Of a stretch of DNA of 64,000 nucleotides, positions 48,931-61,319 are shown piece by piece. The stretch is from NCBI GenBank assembly GCA_029204225.1, contig CM055112.1, positions 1,834,346 through 1,898,345 on the forward strand, written 5' to 3'. Numbering within the stretch: position 1 is the first letter of the stretch; each line of letters starts with the position of its first letter. Source of the DNA: Diphasiastrum complanatum. Lineage: Eukaryota; Streptophyta; Lycopodiopsida; Lycopodiales; Lycopodiaceae. A model generated the notes under the pieces. That model did not search any database. It was not told the origin of the DNA and worked only from the letters and a program-made list of their open reading frames with translations. Made by a program: the position numbers and the translations under genes.

Positions 48931-51175
48931 AATTTGAATAATCTAAGTAATTTTAGGTTGGAATCTAGCAAACAGCCTGTTCAAGCATCGTTACGACAAA
49001 GCTCTTAACTTTTTGGCAGCAGAAGACTCTTATTGGAGAGATTGAACATGTTCAAATTGACTCACAAGGCGATTTAGATCAAGCTCTAATCTTTGGCTTT
49101 TATAAAGAGCCTTACTTCTCTTTTATAATGAGCCTGCTGGTTCATTGGAGGCTACCACCCCTTCGTTCATACCAACGAATCACTTGAGAGTCGTAGGTTG
49201 TATTTGTTACTGTTTTTCAGAGCCAGGTTCCCCCTTACGAGCTGGCAATGGCGATGGCAAAAGAAAGTGCATCGGATCTCCAGTCTCTTGGCTGGAGGCT
49301 TTGCCTTCTCTCTTCTTTGATCGGGAACGTTTTTGCAGAGGATGGGATTCTTGATCGTGATGCTGATTTTTCCTATGCCCACATCATTTCCTGTGAAGAT
49401 TTTTAGATCCGTCCGGGTATGCATTGCAGTGCAGGCAGTGCTACCTGCCTCGATGAAATCTTAGGACAAGATGGAGCAATGTCATTTGCCATACTTGAGA
49501 TTGCACAAGGCCACTTGTGAATAGGGCTTTTGTTGAGGTAGAAACCGTTTGTCAAAAAAGAATGATATGATGCGGGCAAAATCTTTCAAAAGAGATGTAT
49601 GCTGAGATGACTATGTGGCTATCCTGCAGATTGGTTCCTTTGTGTTTGATAATATCTTGTAGGATGGCTGGTATTTGCATCTTAGAGTATTCAAGTTCAG
49701 TAATGCTTGCTTGTAGGTTCAATCTAACATGTTATGCTTGATGCCACATGCATTCTAAACTACCCATATGTACACATGCTGAAATAACAAAAGCAGGATT
49801 ATTCATGAGCTATGTTTCAGGCTGTCAGAACAGCATGTCCTTTTTGAACTCATGTTTAACACATTATTCTTGCAGGCTATTGAAAATGCACACCCTTGAG
49901 AAATGCGCATAGATGAGAAGAATGGACACAACTCGCTACAAGGAATGGATAGAAAAAGGCATAGTCACTTTGGGCCACGTTCATCCCTATCTAGATCAGT
50001 GTCCTTTAACGGTTTACCATTATCTAGCAGCAATTCTGGTAAGCCCAAAAAACTGGAGTTTGGAAGTAAATCGGCAGATGGAAGAGATATAGCAGCAAGC
50101 ATTTATGCCTACTGTTGCAGTGGAATCCAGACAATTTGGGTCAATGGGCATCCGAAGTTGCAGCCACGGTTCCCGTATTTGAAGAGGCATTGTATCAAAA
50201 ATCAAGTTACATTGAAGAGTACAAAAACATAGCACTACTAGATGTGCATCTCTGGAAAATCCTTTGTCAGTTCGAGAATGGGAATGGTCTTTTTTTTCCA
50301 TCAACAAGTTTCAGCAACTTGCCCTGCAGTAGGTAGGTGAGAGGATCGCAGAAGGTTGCAGGCAGCTATAACTATCTGTAAGAACACGAAAAAATAGGAG
50401 TTATTACTTTGACAAGATTAAGCACATAAGAGATGGGACAACATAAAATCAGACAGCTGCAGATAAAAAAAATTTCAAAGCTATCCTGAATCCGCTTTAT
50501 CGAAGGAAAACCGATACCCTTTTAGGCAAGATCCGGGACTGACCAAAAGAGAAGCTGACAAAGCCCTCTGGGATGCAATATGTACCGGAAACTTGAAAGA
50601 AATGGAGGAAAATATAACCAAGTTTCAAAATTACGCAAGCAAAAAAATGGTAGCTGGTTCGATATCTTTGAAGAAACAAGACAAACTAGTGGTTAAAAAG
50701 CAAGATTTACAAAAGGGATTGGCAGAGGCTTTAAGAGAGAAGACTAAAGTTTTATCTTCTGAGAAGCAAGCGATGACGAAAAAGAAGCAGGCGAAGATGA
50801 GAAAGTTCTTGGAGAGGATCATGAATATCTTCAGAATGTTTTAAAAGAGAAGTACAAACGCAGAACCAAATAATGGCTCTAAAAGAGAGTTAGGTAGTCC
50901 ATGTACAAGAATGGCAGCCTTTGTAGATGAAGGTGTAAGTTCAGATGAGAGTAGTTCTGCAGAGGACAGTTCTTATGCATCAGGAAGGGATCTCAGAACT
51001 TACCCCATATCCTTAAGGTGGGCGATGACTTCCAATCAGAAATCGAACATCACCAAGGGGGATACTGAATTCTATGAGAATCTGAATGTTGTGAATGGTC
51101 TTGATTCTCAACAAACTCAACTGTTTTTGAAGCCATCTGCAATTACAATGTATAGCGTAGTGATTGGAATCTAAG
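48930..51175 (+). pseudogene. Unrecognised exon-like ORFs, possibly one broken gene
   Basis: Three blocks look protein-like. (a) After TTTTTCAG at 49219: SQVPPYELAMAMAKESASDL, LGWRLCLLSSLIGNVFAEDG, ending at a TAG near 49407. (b) 49903-50336: a Ser-rich part RSSLSRSVSFNGLPLSSSNS, then, after a frame change, LGQWASEVAATVPVFEEALY. (c) About 50530-50844: LTKREADKALWDAICTGNLK and a Lys-rich coiled coil, then 50911-51174 with SSDESSSAEDSSYASGRDL. I do not recognise the family. Frame changes suggest a pseudogene or missed introns. Confidence 0.25.
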
Positions 51176-51179
51176 TTTA

Positions 51180-52030
51180 TCAATCAGCAAATTCAATAGA
51201 TGCTATTACATCGATTAGATTAAGACAGAAAATCAAAACAAGCTATTGAATGATCTTCGAATCATCGATGCTACCATAGAACCAGAGTTAGTTTCGAGTA
51301 CGCGGTTATCACTGCAATTGATTTGTGCTCGTTATTTCAGCTGACTTGTATTTGTTACTTTTTGAATCAATCTATTGTCTTATTGCATTCAGAATTATGT
51401 CAGCGTGACAACAAATATGACACAAAAGTCAAATACGAACTCCAAAGCTTTGACAATGTCCAAATTATGTAATTCATTCACTGAGGCGATCGATGACCAT
51501 AACAAATTAACGCGTTTTTAAATTGTGGTTATGGTTTCATAGAAATTCCTCATAAAGGATCATGAAAAAAAACGTGGTGAGATCGAGACCTATCTGGTCC
51601 TCCATTAATAATGGCATTTGAGGCTTCCTTTCCTCTACTCAGTCAAAAAATTCCACTTTAATCAGATGCAGAAATGAGGAGGTACAGAAAAAAATTCCAA
51701 CAAAGTATGTATCCGAATCTAATTATTAACAGACTACATTTAGTCAATCTCAAAAGGTATAGAAATGACGACTCGGTCTCCAATAAGTGGCATATTGGTC
51801 CCTACTTGATCTCAGGTCCTTGATGTCAGGAGTTGAATACAAAGAAAAAAAAGATGAACTGCACAAGAATTAAAACCTTGTTGTTACTGATACATCAAAA
51901 CTGAAAGTTAGTGGTAAAAAAATCGATGAGCTAAAAAAGAATGAACTTGTAAAGACCTAAATATTGAGTATCCAATCTACTGATTGATTTGGTCTGATTA
52001 CATGGAGGGTAATAGCAAAGAAATAGACGA
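51180..52030. other. DNA downstream of the last GALS exon seen
   Basis: If the GALS gene were complete, its next exon (minus strand) should lie here or further left. I found no piece encoding the expected C-terminal HYHxxI/S-type block. Confidence 0.35.
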
Positions 52031-52035
52031 ATCAC

Positions 52036-52853
52036 CTTGAAAAATCCGAAACTGTCGTGTTGTCTGTGGCCAAGCAATGCTTATTGGACATCGGCATCTG
52101 CTCAAAAGTGAACTGAGTGTAGCTGGCGAGACTCTTGAGTGCTTCAGCCAAGCTTGTGCCGGGAGGAGTATAGATATATTCATCCACATCAAAGAAGAAA
52201 GTCCAATCCGCCTTGAACCTGTATCGATGAAGGCAATCGTTCACGATAAAAAACTGGTTGTAGTAGTATCCGTCGTACTTCTCCTGCTCCCTAATATATT
52301 GGATCGTCACCCTGCCAATCTTAACCCATGGCTCCAGCACCTTCTGCACATCCCGATGAATGCCACCCGCATCATGAAAAACAAAATGTGATCTGGGTCC
52401 AAAGATTTTGGCATGATAGGCCATCCATTCCCGAATTCTTTGGGAATTGATCTCTCCGAAGAGAGACGATCCGCAATAAAGATAGTCATAGGGATAAGGC
52501 GGATTGAACACACTGGCACTGTATTGCTCTGGAGCTTCCTTTAGAACAGGTATGCGAGCTGATTTGCCGAAGCTATCTCCGTGGTGAGCATGAACGATCA
52601 GCTCACCCCCGCCAGCATCTGTGCCCACATCATTATCAAATGTGCAATTCACCACCACCACCGTGTACACTCTACCATATCCCCAGTCTGGAAGGATCCT
52701 CCATCCCTTGGCAGTAACGGTGCCGTTAAAATTTACGCTTGAAGCTGGTATCCATTCACATATGAAATATGGATTTCCGAATACATGGAGAGGCTTTGAG
52801 GCCAATCCCACTGTTGCAAAAGTGTTGGGTCCTCCACGGTAGGTTCCCATGTG
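52036..52853 (-). CDS. GALS: GALS catalytic-domain exon (part 2)
   Basis: About 272 residues of uninterrupted GT92 domain on the minus strand, with the FFFDVDEYIY motif near residue 220 of this part. No stop before the donor at 52036. Conservation is high, so the interruption is either recent or tolerated. Confidence 0.9.
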
Positions 52854-52859
52854 TACTAA

Positions 52860-53824
52860 CCATAGTTGCAGCGCGATTCCAGAATCGCGATTCGGGATTT
52901 TCCTAGAATCGTGTAGAATCGATTTTTGTTTTTTTTGTTTTTTGAATTTTTTTTAGGCAATATGGGTATCAGATGAAAGCTCTGATCGAGGGGATTATGA
53001 TTGTGTAGTTTGCCGATTGTTTCGGGTGCGAAACACCAAAAAGTGTGTTTTCACTCGAGGAGTTGGAAGGCCAAATCATGAAGAGGCCCCCGGACCCCGC
53101 CGTTGGGGGGCGTTGCCCCCCAAACCCCCCACCAGGGGGCTACCGCCCCCCGAACCCCCCGTTTCCCGGGGGGCTACTGTCCCCCGAACCCCCTAGAGCT
53201 TCTTGCTATATAGACACTGTAGATAAAAATGCCACCGCCCCCCTGTAGATAAAAATGGGGTCCAAATGCGCGTCGAGAAGGGCCCAATATTTATGCCCCC
53301 AACTGTATGTACATTGCACTCACATCTCCAGTGAACCAATTGCAAAAGTGATCATCATCCATACAGTTGATAGTCCAAACTGTAGCATTAACATTTACTG
53401 AAAACCAGAGCAATGTCAGCATTACAAAACTTTATGACGACACCAGCCTTGAATAAATGTGAAACGGCACTTCTGGTTACTCTTAACTATACAACGATCC
53501 AAAGGAAAAATGACAACACTGATTCCATTCGTGGGAACTTAAACGTTCCTTTTACAATGAAACGAACTAAACCATATGATTAATCAGCTTCTAAAACCAG
53601 TGAACCGGATAGCTACTGAAAATAAGATCTGTTTGTGCCTCATCTACTGCACTTATGAGAGGCAAAACGCTGGTTTGACCATTGATCCCCTAAAAAAATT
53701 TCAGCAATAAGCTATTTTTCCAATTTTTTTTTTTTTTTTGCGATTCTGGGTCGCGAATCGCGATTCGTAGAATCGTGACCCGCGAATCGCAGTCCCAGCG
53801 ATTCGCGATTCGCTGCAACTATGG
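52860..53824. mobile_element. 965-bp inverted-repeat element inserted in GALS
   Basis: The ends are exact 14-bp inverted repeats: ccatagttgcagcg and cgctgcaactatgg. The flanks are TACTAA (52854-52859) and TACGAA (53825-53830), a 6-bp direct repeat with one mismatch. Next to each end are many GAATCG/CGATTC words. The interior holds a GC-rich run of short hairpins (about 53085-53200) and no transposase frame, so it is non-autonomous. I cannot place it in a superfamily: 6 bp is not typical of hAT (8), Mutator (9), CACTA (3) or Harbinger (3). Confidence 0.75.
53085..53205. repeat. GC-rich hairpin array inside the GALS element
   Basis: Repeated blocks of the form GGGGGC-TACC/GTTG-CCCCCC followed by (C)AAACCCCCC or GAACCCCCC, three times with about 30-35 bp spacing. 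Each can fold on itself. Confidence 0.7.
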
Positions 53825-54061
53825 TACGAACAAATATGCGCCCAAGTCGTGAGGCACGAGATGGCGCTCATCTGCATAGATCGTCGCTTCTCCTTGCGAT
53901 TGAGGTTTGATCACCTTGTTATCTTTGGGCAAATCATATGCTTCTGTTCTTGTGGTATTGCTGTGTATTACCGTGGCTTTCAAATCTTGCAAAGGAGGGC
54001 TGATTGTGATGCTTTGTTGCAAAGGAATTCCGCACGGACAGCTTCTGCCTGATCACCAAAG
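53825..54061 (-). CDS. GALS: GALS stem-region exon (part 1)
   Basis: On the minus strand, after a GTGATCAG acceptor-like site, the frame encodes about 79 residues including ISPPLQDLKATVIHSNTTRT and HLVPHDLGAYLFV. AYxFV directly before MGxYRGG is conserved in GALS proteins, which fixes the frame. The start of this exon is inferred. Confidence 0.65.
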
Positions 54062-54149
54062 AGGCAACATTGCCAAATTGATAGATGGGGAAACATAGAG
54101 GCCAAGACACTTGACAATACCAAGATTTATGAATTGTATGCATTCCTTT

Positions 54150-55560
54150 GATTTGAGAACAAGTAGTTTGGTGCTACCTTATCCACGTTTTGCACTCTAC
54201 AAAAATATGCCAGATAAAATGAAGAAGCACTAACATTAGCTACAACTTTCAAAAATGTCCTTCCTAAAATGTATACTAATTTTTATTTGCTATTTTCAAT
54301 AGATACTCTCAACTCAAAACCTTGGATGATACAACAAATGCAAATATATCATAGCTGAAATTTGGTGGTGCTAGCTTTCTATCTTCATCTTGTATGGTAC
54401 CTATATTGTCAAAATTGTCTTTAGTTCATTCATTAAAAGGTAGAATAGAGATTCCATGTATATAAGACCATCAAAAGAGTTGCTCTTATTCAAAAAGTTA
54501 ATTGGGATACGTGACTCGAGCCTGTCCATGCAATAAAAACTTCTGTTGCTAGAAAAAACTTTGGATTTCAGCTACTAGTTTTCAAAACAGTTTGTCTCAT
54601 GCCGTTTTAAATTGGTATGTACCATCTTGACATTTCTAATACCCACCCTATTCAAGTAGCGTGTTGCTCTAGTTTCGTATACATTTTATGCTATTCAAGA
54701 GAAATTTTGTGTAGATACTGACTAATACAATGCACATCGCAAAAAATGGGAAGGCATATAGAATAGGACCTTCACGCTAAACCATAATATCATTTTCTAT
54801 TTGTGTCACACACATTGTAGCACCTCAGCATTATGTAGTTTTTGACTATTCCAGTTGTTGTGCTACATATTATCTACATAATCTTTGTGAAATGTCTAAA
54901 ATACTTCTATGAATCAAATGTTATAAGTTTCTAGGTATGACAGTATCCAATGATTGGCAAATATCTATATGAGACAATTGTTGATGAATGATCTGAAGTT
55001 GAAATTTACCAACAAGGCAACTATTTTATCTATTATGTTTCTAAAATCTTAGTAATTAGCATTGGTATCTCTAGATGCCAAATAAACTCACATCTTTTTT
55101 GCTTACTCTAGTTTCTTTTTAAAATTTTGCTTACTCTTTTTTAAATCGTATTTTATGTGGCTCTCGATCTACTGTACTAATTTATGTGTGTTTTTCAATT
55201 GTGTTTATGATAATGACTGGTTTAATGGAGGCCACAAAATTTTCGGTCAAACTTTTTTCTTTTCTTATTTGAGATTGTAGTCATTTGATTAAGGTGGGCT
55301 TGGACTTTGGAGGTCGTCTAAGCAAGTTACATGCCTAACTTTTACATGTCCACATACACTACTTGAGTAAGGCGTCCTCTTATTGTTGAAAACCAAGCAA
55401 ATGGCTCTCAATATGAAAAAAACAAAATGCTCACTTTGCAAACATGGTATCTCATTGAGAAGCTTGTTGCAAACACACTTTAATCTTGTTAATGTAAATT
55501 TAGATGTCATCCAAAATTTTAGCATCATATTTATATGTATCTAACTTTAAACATAATACA
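54150..55560. other. Intergenic DNA, nothing recognised
   Basis: AT-rich with short frames. It should hold the GALS promoter and first exon, but I could not pick them out. Confidence 0.3.
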
Positions 55561-56768
55561 AATGAAGGTGCAAGGACAAGTGATCACTAAAAACAACTTG
55601 ATAAGGCTTGTGAACATAATTACTACCCACCTTTGATGATAGACTAAGTTGTACCATATCTTAGAGAATATTAATTTTAAAAGCAAAACAATTGTTGTAG
55701 TCATTCACTCTAAAGGGTACATCATCTTTTGTTGACAATGATGTTTTCATGAATTTGTTAGGAAGTCTTCCTACCTCCTATGATCATCTAGTCATGCTCT
55801 ACATAGCCATATTTAACTATGCAAAAAGTCACTTCAATTATTCTCCAAGAAGAACTTCGAAGGAAGTCAGGTGATGTTTTTACACCAGACAAATCAGTCG
55901 CACTATATTTGAAAAATATAACACTCGAAGATGGCTACTGTCAATACTTTTTCAAATTTAGATTCTCAACATTCATCAAAATAGGATAAGTCAAAACATC
56001 AACATGCCAAAATCTTCTACAAGTATTGCAAGAAGAAAGGACATGATATAAAGGACTGTAGAATCTTGCAAACAAGAATGAGCAAGTTCATACTTCAGTC
56101 ATTGATGCTTTTGAAGACAAATCCAACCCAAAGTTGTTTATGGATGAATCGAACAGTGATTCAAATTCTAAATGTTGGTATCTCGACTCAGGTGCAACAC
56201 AACATATGACATCTCGACAAGATTGGTTCAAGCACTTTTTTTTCGTCACATCATGACAATTCTATTCATCTTGGAGACTCTAACTATCTTAAGATCAAAG
56301 ACAAAGGAACAGTCGCCATCAAATTCAATGATGGTTCATCTCGACATATCGACAATATTTTATACGTTTTGACTCTAACGAATAATTTATTATCAATCAG
56401 TCGAATTGCTGATCAAGGCCATATTATCATATTTGATGCAAATCAATGCCTTATTCGAGATAGCAACTCAAAAGTTCTGGTCAAAGGTTATAGGGATACT
56501 CATCTCTATACATTAAGTCATGAAAGTGCGCTTACATCAGAAGAAAAATCCATGTGTACACCACCATCAGACAATAACATCTTATGGCATCAACGTCTAG
56601 GACATCTCAATATGAGATCAATATATTATACGTTCTACAACAATCTTGTCGAAGGCCTAGACATCAACAATTCATCACAAAAACAAACTAGTGAGACTTG
56701 TATTCTTGGGAAACACACAAGGTCAAGATTTCTCAAAGTCCAAGCTCATAGAGCCAAAGGCATTATGG
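55560..56768 (+). mobile_element. Copia fragment: gag to pre-integrase
   Basis: Plus strand. Decayed gag (about 55560-56060), including a knuckle region (FYKYCKKKGH, KDC), then protease WYLDSGATQHMTSRQDWFKH with an intact DSGA, DGSSRHIDNILYV and LTNNLLSISRIADQG, then pre-integrase WHQRLGHLNMRSI and CILGKHTRSRF. It breaks off at about 56768 (HRAKGIM), where integrase should begin. Confidence 0.88.
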
Positions 56769-56770
56769 GT
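56170..56770 (+). pseudogene. Copia protease and GAG-pre-integrase
   Basis: One frame shift near 56230, then an open frame from 56369 to 56773. Catalytic DSGAT and the HRLGH/CxxC-like pattern are both retained. Confidence 0.85.
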
Positions 56771-57400
56771 TAAGCAACACTACAATACGGTCTTGAAATG
56801 GGAAAAATCATCTCGAAAAATTGATTCTAAGAATGCACCACCTTTATTAGATAAAGGAAAGAGAAAGGTCAAAGATGATTCTTCAAGTCAAACTTCTCAC
56901 AAGAAATCACCATCAAGGAAGTCATCACCTTTAGAGAAGAACACATCTTCTAGAAAATCATCACCTCCACGATCGATTCTTGCCAAGAAAGCTAAACGGA
57001 GATCAAAGATCAACCCTTATGAAAAGGAACAATCAGAAGAAGTCCAACATGATATGCTAGAGCATTTCAAACACTATACTTTGGATGATGTTGTGATTAT
57101 GCTACCCAAGGCTCATCGGGAACCAGAAGAGCAAGTAACAGAAACACAGGAGGTTTGTGATGGACCAGCTAGGACTCTGGATGATATGTTGCGAAGATAT
57201 ATTTTGCCACATGAAGTACCTGAACCTATCATGTTTTCACATGATGGAATGGGCGGAGGACATTTTTCAACATATATCACTGTTCACAAAGTTTTACAAT
57301 CAGGATGTTGGTGACCTACACTTCATAAATATACAGAAAATTATATTTAGTCATGTGATGTTTGTCAACGAGCACGTAGATTTAACATAATGACCTTTTT
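56770..57400 (+). pseudogene. Gypsy integrase zinc-finger fragment with Lys/Ser-rich N-part
   Basis: Within frame 56691-57314: a Lys/Ser-rich segment with the repeat KKSPSRKSSPLEKNTSSRKS, then ARTLDDMLRRYILPHEVPEP, SHDGMGGGHFSTYITVHKVL and QSGCW, and, after a TGA, PTLHKYTENY and SCDVCQRARR. HxxxxGGHF...CxxC is the H2C2 zinc finger of gypsy integrases. The integrase core is absent. Confidence 0.78.
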
Positions 57401-57905
57401 CGTGGCTGAACTGGTATGGTTCAAATACTGAGTTGGTGGTCGAGGACCCTTCGTCACCGGTTTGAGTTTACCCGTTGAATCAATGGTGACAGAACTGTTA
57501 CAATTTTCAAAAGTGACTTGGCCTTTGCTCCAGTCATGAACGACTCGTGCATTGGTGAGCCACGGACGACCAAGTAGTAATTCATAAGAATAGGCATTAT
57601 TGGGGATATCAAGTACTACGAGATCAACAGAAAACTTGAGATCTCCTAGTTTGATCAGCACGTGTGGAAGGAAACCGGTAGGTCGGACCACACTTTGATC
57701 AGCCATCCGAAGCTGACAAGTGGGTTTGCTAGCTTGTCTCTCAGATTTCATTCTATCATGAGGATGTGGAAATGATATTGACATCGGAGCCACCATCGAG
57801 TACTGCTAAAACTTCACGAGATTGATGATGGGTAGCTAGGATTTTGATGTCGCCTCGTTCGTTGAGTGGATTGGTTAGATGTAAGGGCATTTCAGGCAAC
57901 TACCA
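57365..57905 (-). pseudogene. Gypsy aspartic protease fragment, opposite strand
   Basis: Reads LTNPLNERGDIKILATHHQS, then EVLAVLDGGSDVN (active-site region, with DGGS for the usual D[ST]G[AS]), then YSYELLLGRPWLTNARVVHD, the C-terminal block of gypsy proteases. It meets the plus-strand gypsy integrase piece head on at about 57.37-57.40 kb. Confidence 0.75.
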
Positions 57906-57909
57906 GAGA

Positions 57910-58990
57910 GAACACAATGAAATCACAAGATAATATCACAAAGCAATTTGCCATAATCTCAAAGTGTTCTATACATGAGAAATACCTCTCCTCTTATAGC
58001 AATGAGGGCCTTCCATAAGCATCCACTAGCTTATGGGATTAGTTCTAAACTAGCCATTCCAAGGCTTCCAAAAACTTCTAACTTAGAACTTTAGGAGTTT
58101 CTAACTTGGGACTTAAAGATAACTTATAATCTTTCTAAGCTTAAGCTTCTTAAGTCTAAGTCTAAGTTATTTTATTATTTTTAAGCTTCTATTCATGGAC
58201 TTACAAAACACATGCCATAATAGAAGTTTATTGGCAAATATTCATACGTGGGAATACACATGCCACGAAGTTTTATTTCCTGTTTTTTAATATTTTTCAC
58301 TATGTTTGCACAGTTGCTAACACCGTAGCCCTTCATTTGATCCAAAATGGTTAAAGGAGGTGGAAATAAGGGCCCTATTAAGAAATTAACTGTTCCTTTA
58401 CACTGAAGAAACTTCACCCTTCATGAATAGAACTAACCAATGGCTTAGAATGGCTACCATCATGTCTTTGTGACATCCAAAATGATGCACGGATGGTGAA
58501 AATATTGCCATTTTTGTGCAAAAATTGTAACCCTGGCTTGGTCTTTTCCACGAACCAACTGCAAATTTGTGATTTTTGTCCATTTTTGACACTGTCTATA
58601 AAATTTGAAAATTTACAACTGTTTTTTTTTATACAATTACTTGCATGGAGCATCTCAATGCTTGTGAAAGAATATGAGTGGTTGTGAAAGAAATCAAAAT
58701 TGTAAGAAAAAAAATGATAATTAATTTTTTTTTTCATGGGCCTAGCTATTGACGTGGGCGCGCGCTTAGGCTTGTGGCCAAAGAGAAGAGAATGTCTGAT
58801 GTGTTAAGAAAAATGCGTTGTGGAGATTTTCATTGGTCCACATTTGCTCTAAAATGTATTTGAAGGGCAGTTGAAAAGCAATTGAAGTGGGTTTGAAAAT
58901 CTCACACGTTGATTTTAGAGAGAAGCATGCTTTTAGATACTTTTAGAAAGAGAAGTTTCTAAAAAGAGAAAGACAACGTATAAAATGGCG
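57910..58990. other. Intergenic DNA, nothing recognised
   Basis: AT-rich. Short minus-strand frames at 58.2-58.7 kb have no domain. Confidence 0.35.
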
Positions 58991-58998
58991 TGATGAGG

Positions 58999-60837
<1,839 letters not shown>

Positions 60838-60846
60838 ACTATTAGT

Positions 60847-61036
60847 TTTTTTTTTTTTGGATACAGAGTTACGCCACTAGTGGGTTATACACAATATATA
60901 CAGCCTGGCCACGCCATCTGGGCAATGCCAAGAGCGGAGCAAGCTCCTTACAATGTCACTACGAAGCGGCTGGGATTCGAGCCTGCGCCATGTTGGTTGC
61001 AGTCAACCACTCTACCCAAGCACCGCGCTGCGATGG
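60847..61036 (-). mobile_element. tRNA-derived SINE with 9-bp target duplication
   Basis: On the minus strand: a head with A-box-like tgggtagagtgg and B-box-like ggctcgaatccc (about 61010 and 60975), a body of about 120 bp, and an oligo-A tail (12-13 A) at the left. ACTATTAGT flanks it at 60838-60846 and 61037-61045, a clean target-site duplication. About 190 bp. It is a SINE and not a tRNA gene, because it has no intact acceptor stem and carries a tail. Confidence 0.85.
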
Positions 61037-61214
61037 ACTATTAGTATTTTTAGAAAATGACTAAAGCACCTTACAAAAATGTAAGGTTCACTTTCTATTT
61101 TTAGAAAGTTGCACAATTGAGAGCCTGTTATTTTTTGAAAGTCACAGAAATCCGAATGTAATATATTTAGAAACGCTTCTAAAAATAGAAAAAAATAAAT
61201 GTTTTTTTAGCGGT

Positions 61215-61315
61215 TATTACGATGGGAAAGGCCCCCAGATGGGGGCCTTCCGCGGCTGGGAGGCGCCCTCGGGTGCCTCCTATCGTGGAAGGCCCCCGCC
61301 CGGGGGCCTTACCCT
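61215..61315. repeat. Three consecutive GC-rich hairpins
   Basis: aaggcccccagatgggggcc plus tt, then gaggcgccctcgggtgcctc, then aaggcccccgcccgggggcc plus tt. The first and third stems are almost the same sequence and enclose the second, so the outer arms can also pair in other ways. Surroundings are AT-rich. Confidence 0.8.
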
Positions 61316-61319
61316 ATAC

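Larger units (their letters stand above)
52036..54061 (-). pseudogene. GALS: GALS-type galactan beta-1,4-galactosyltransferase (GT92), interrupted by an element
   Basis: Golgi type II enzyme that extends beta-1,4-galactan side chains of pectin from UDP-galactose. The coding part is split: 53825-54061 gives the stem region ending HDLGAYLFV, and 52036-52853 gives MGTYRGGPNTFATVGLASKP, LPDWGYGRVYTVVVVNCTF, YDYLYCGSSLFG, REWMAYHAKIFG, SHFVFHDAGG, DGYYYNQFFIVNDCLHRYRF and FFFDVDEYIYTPPG (DxD-type metal/substrate motif). Between them lies a 965-bp inverted-repeat element. The frame ends at a phase-2 donor (TCAAG then GTGATT), so at least one further exon, about 130-150 residues, is expected and not found. 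The N-terminal membrane anchor exon also was not identified. Either a pseudogene or an allele that depends on splicing out the insert. Confidence 0.85.

Noticed and set aside
60955-61036. tRNA gene
   Set aside because: A and B boxes are present, but there is no intact acceptor stem; there is an A tail and a flanking 9-bp duplication, so it is a SINE.
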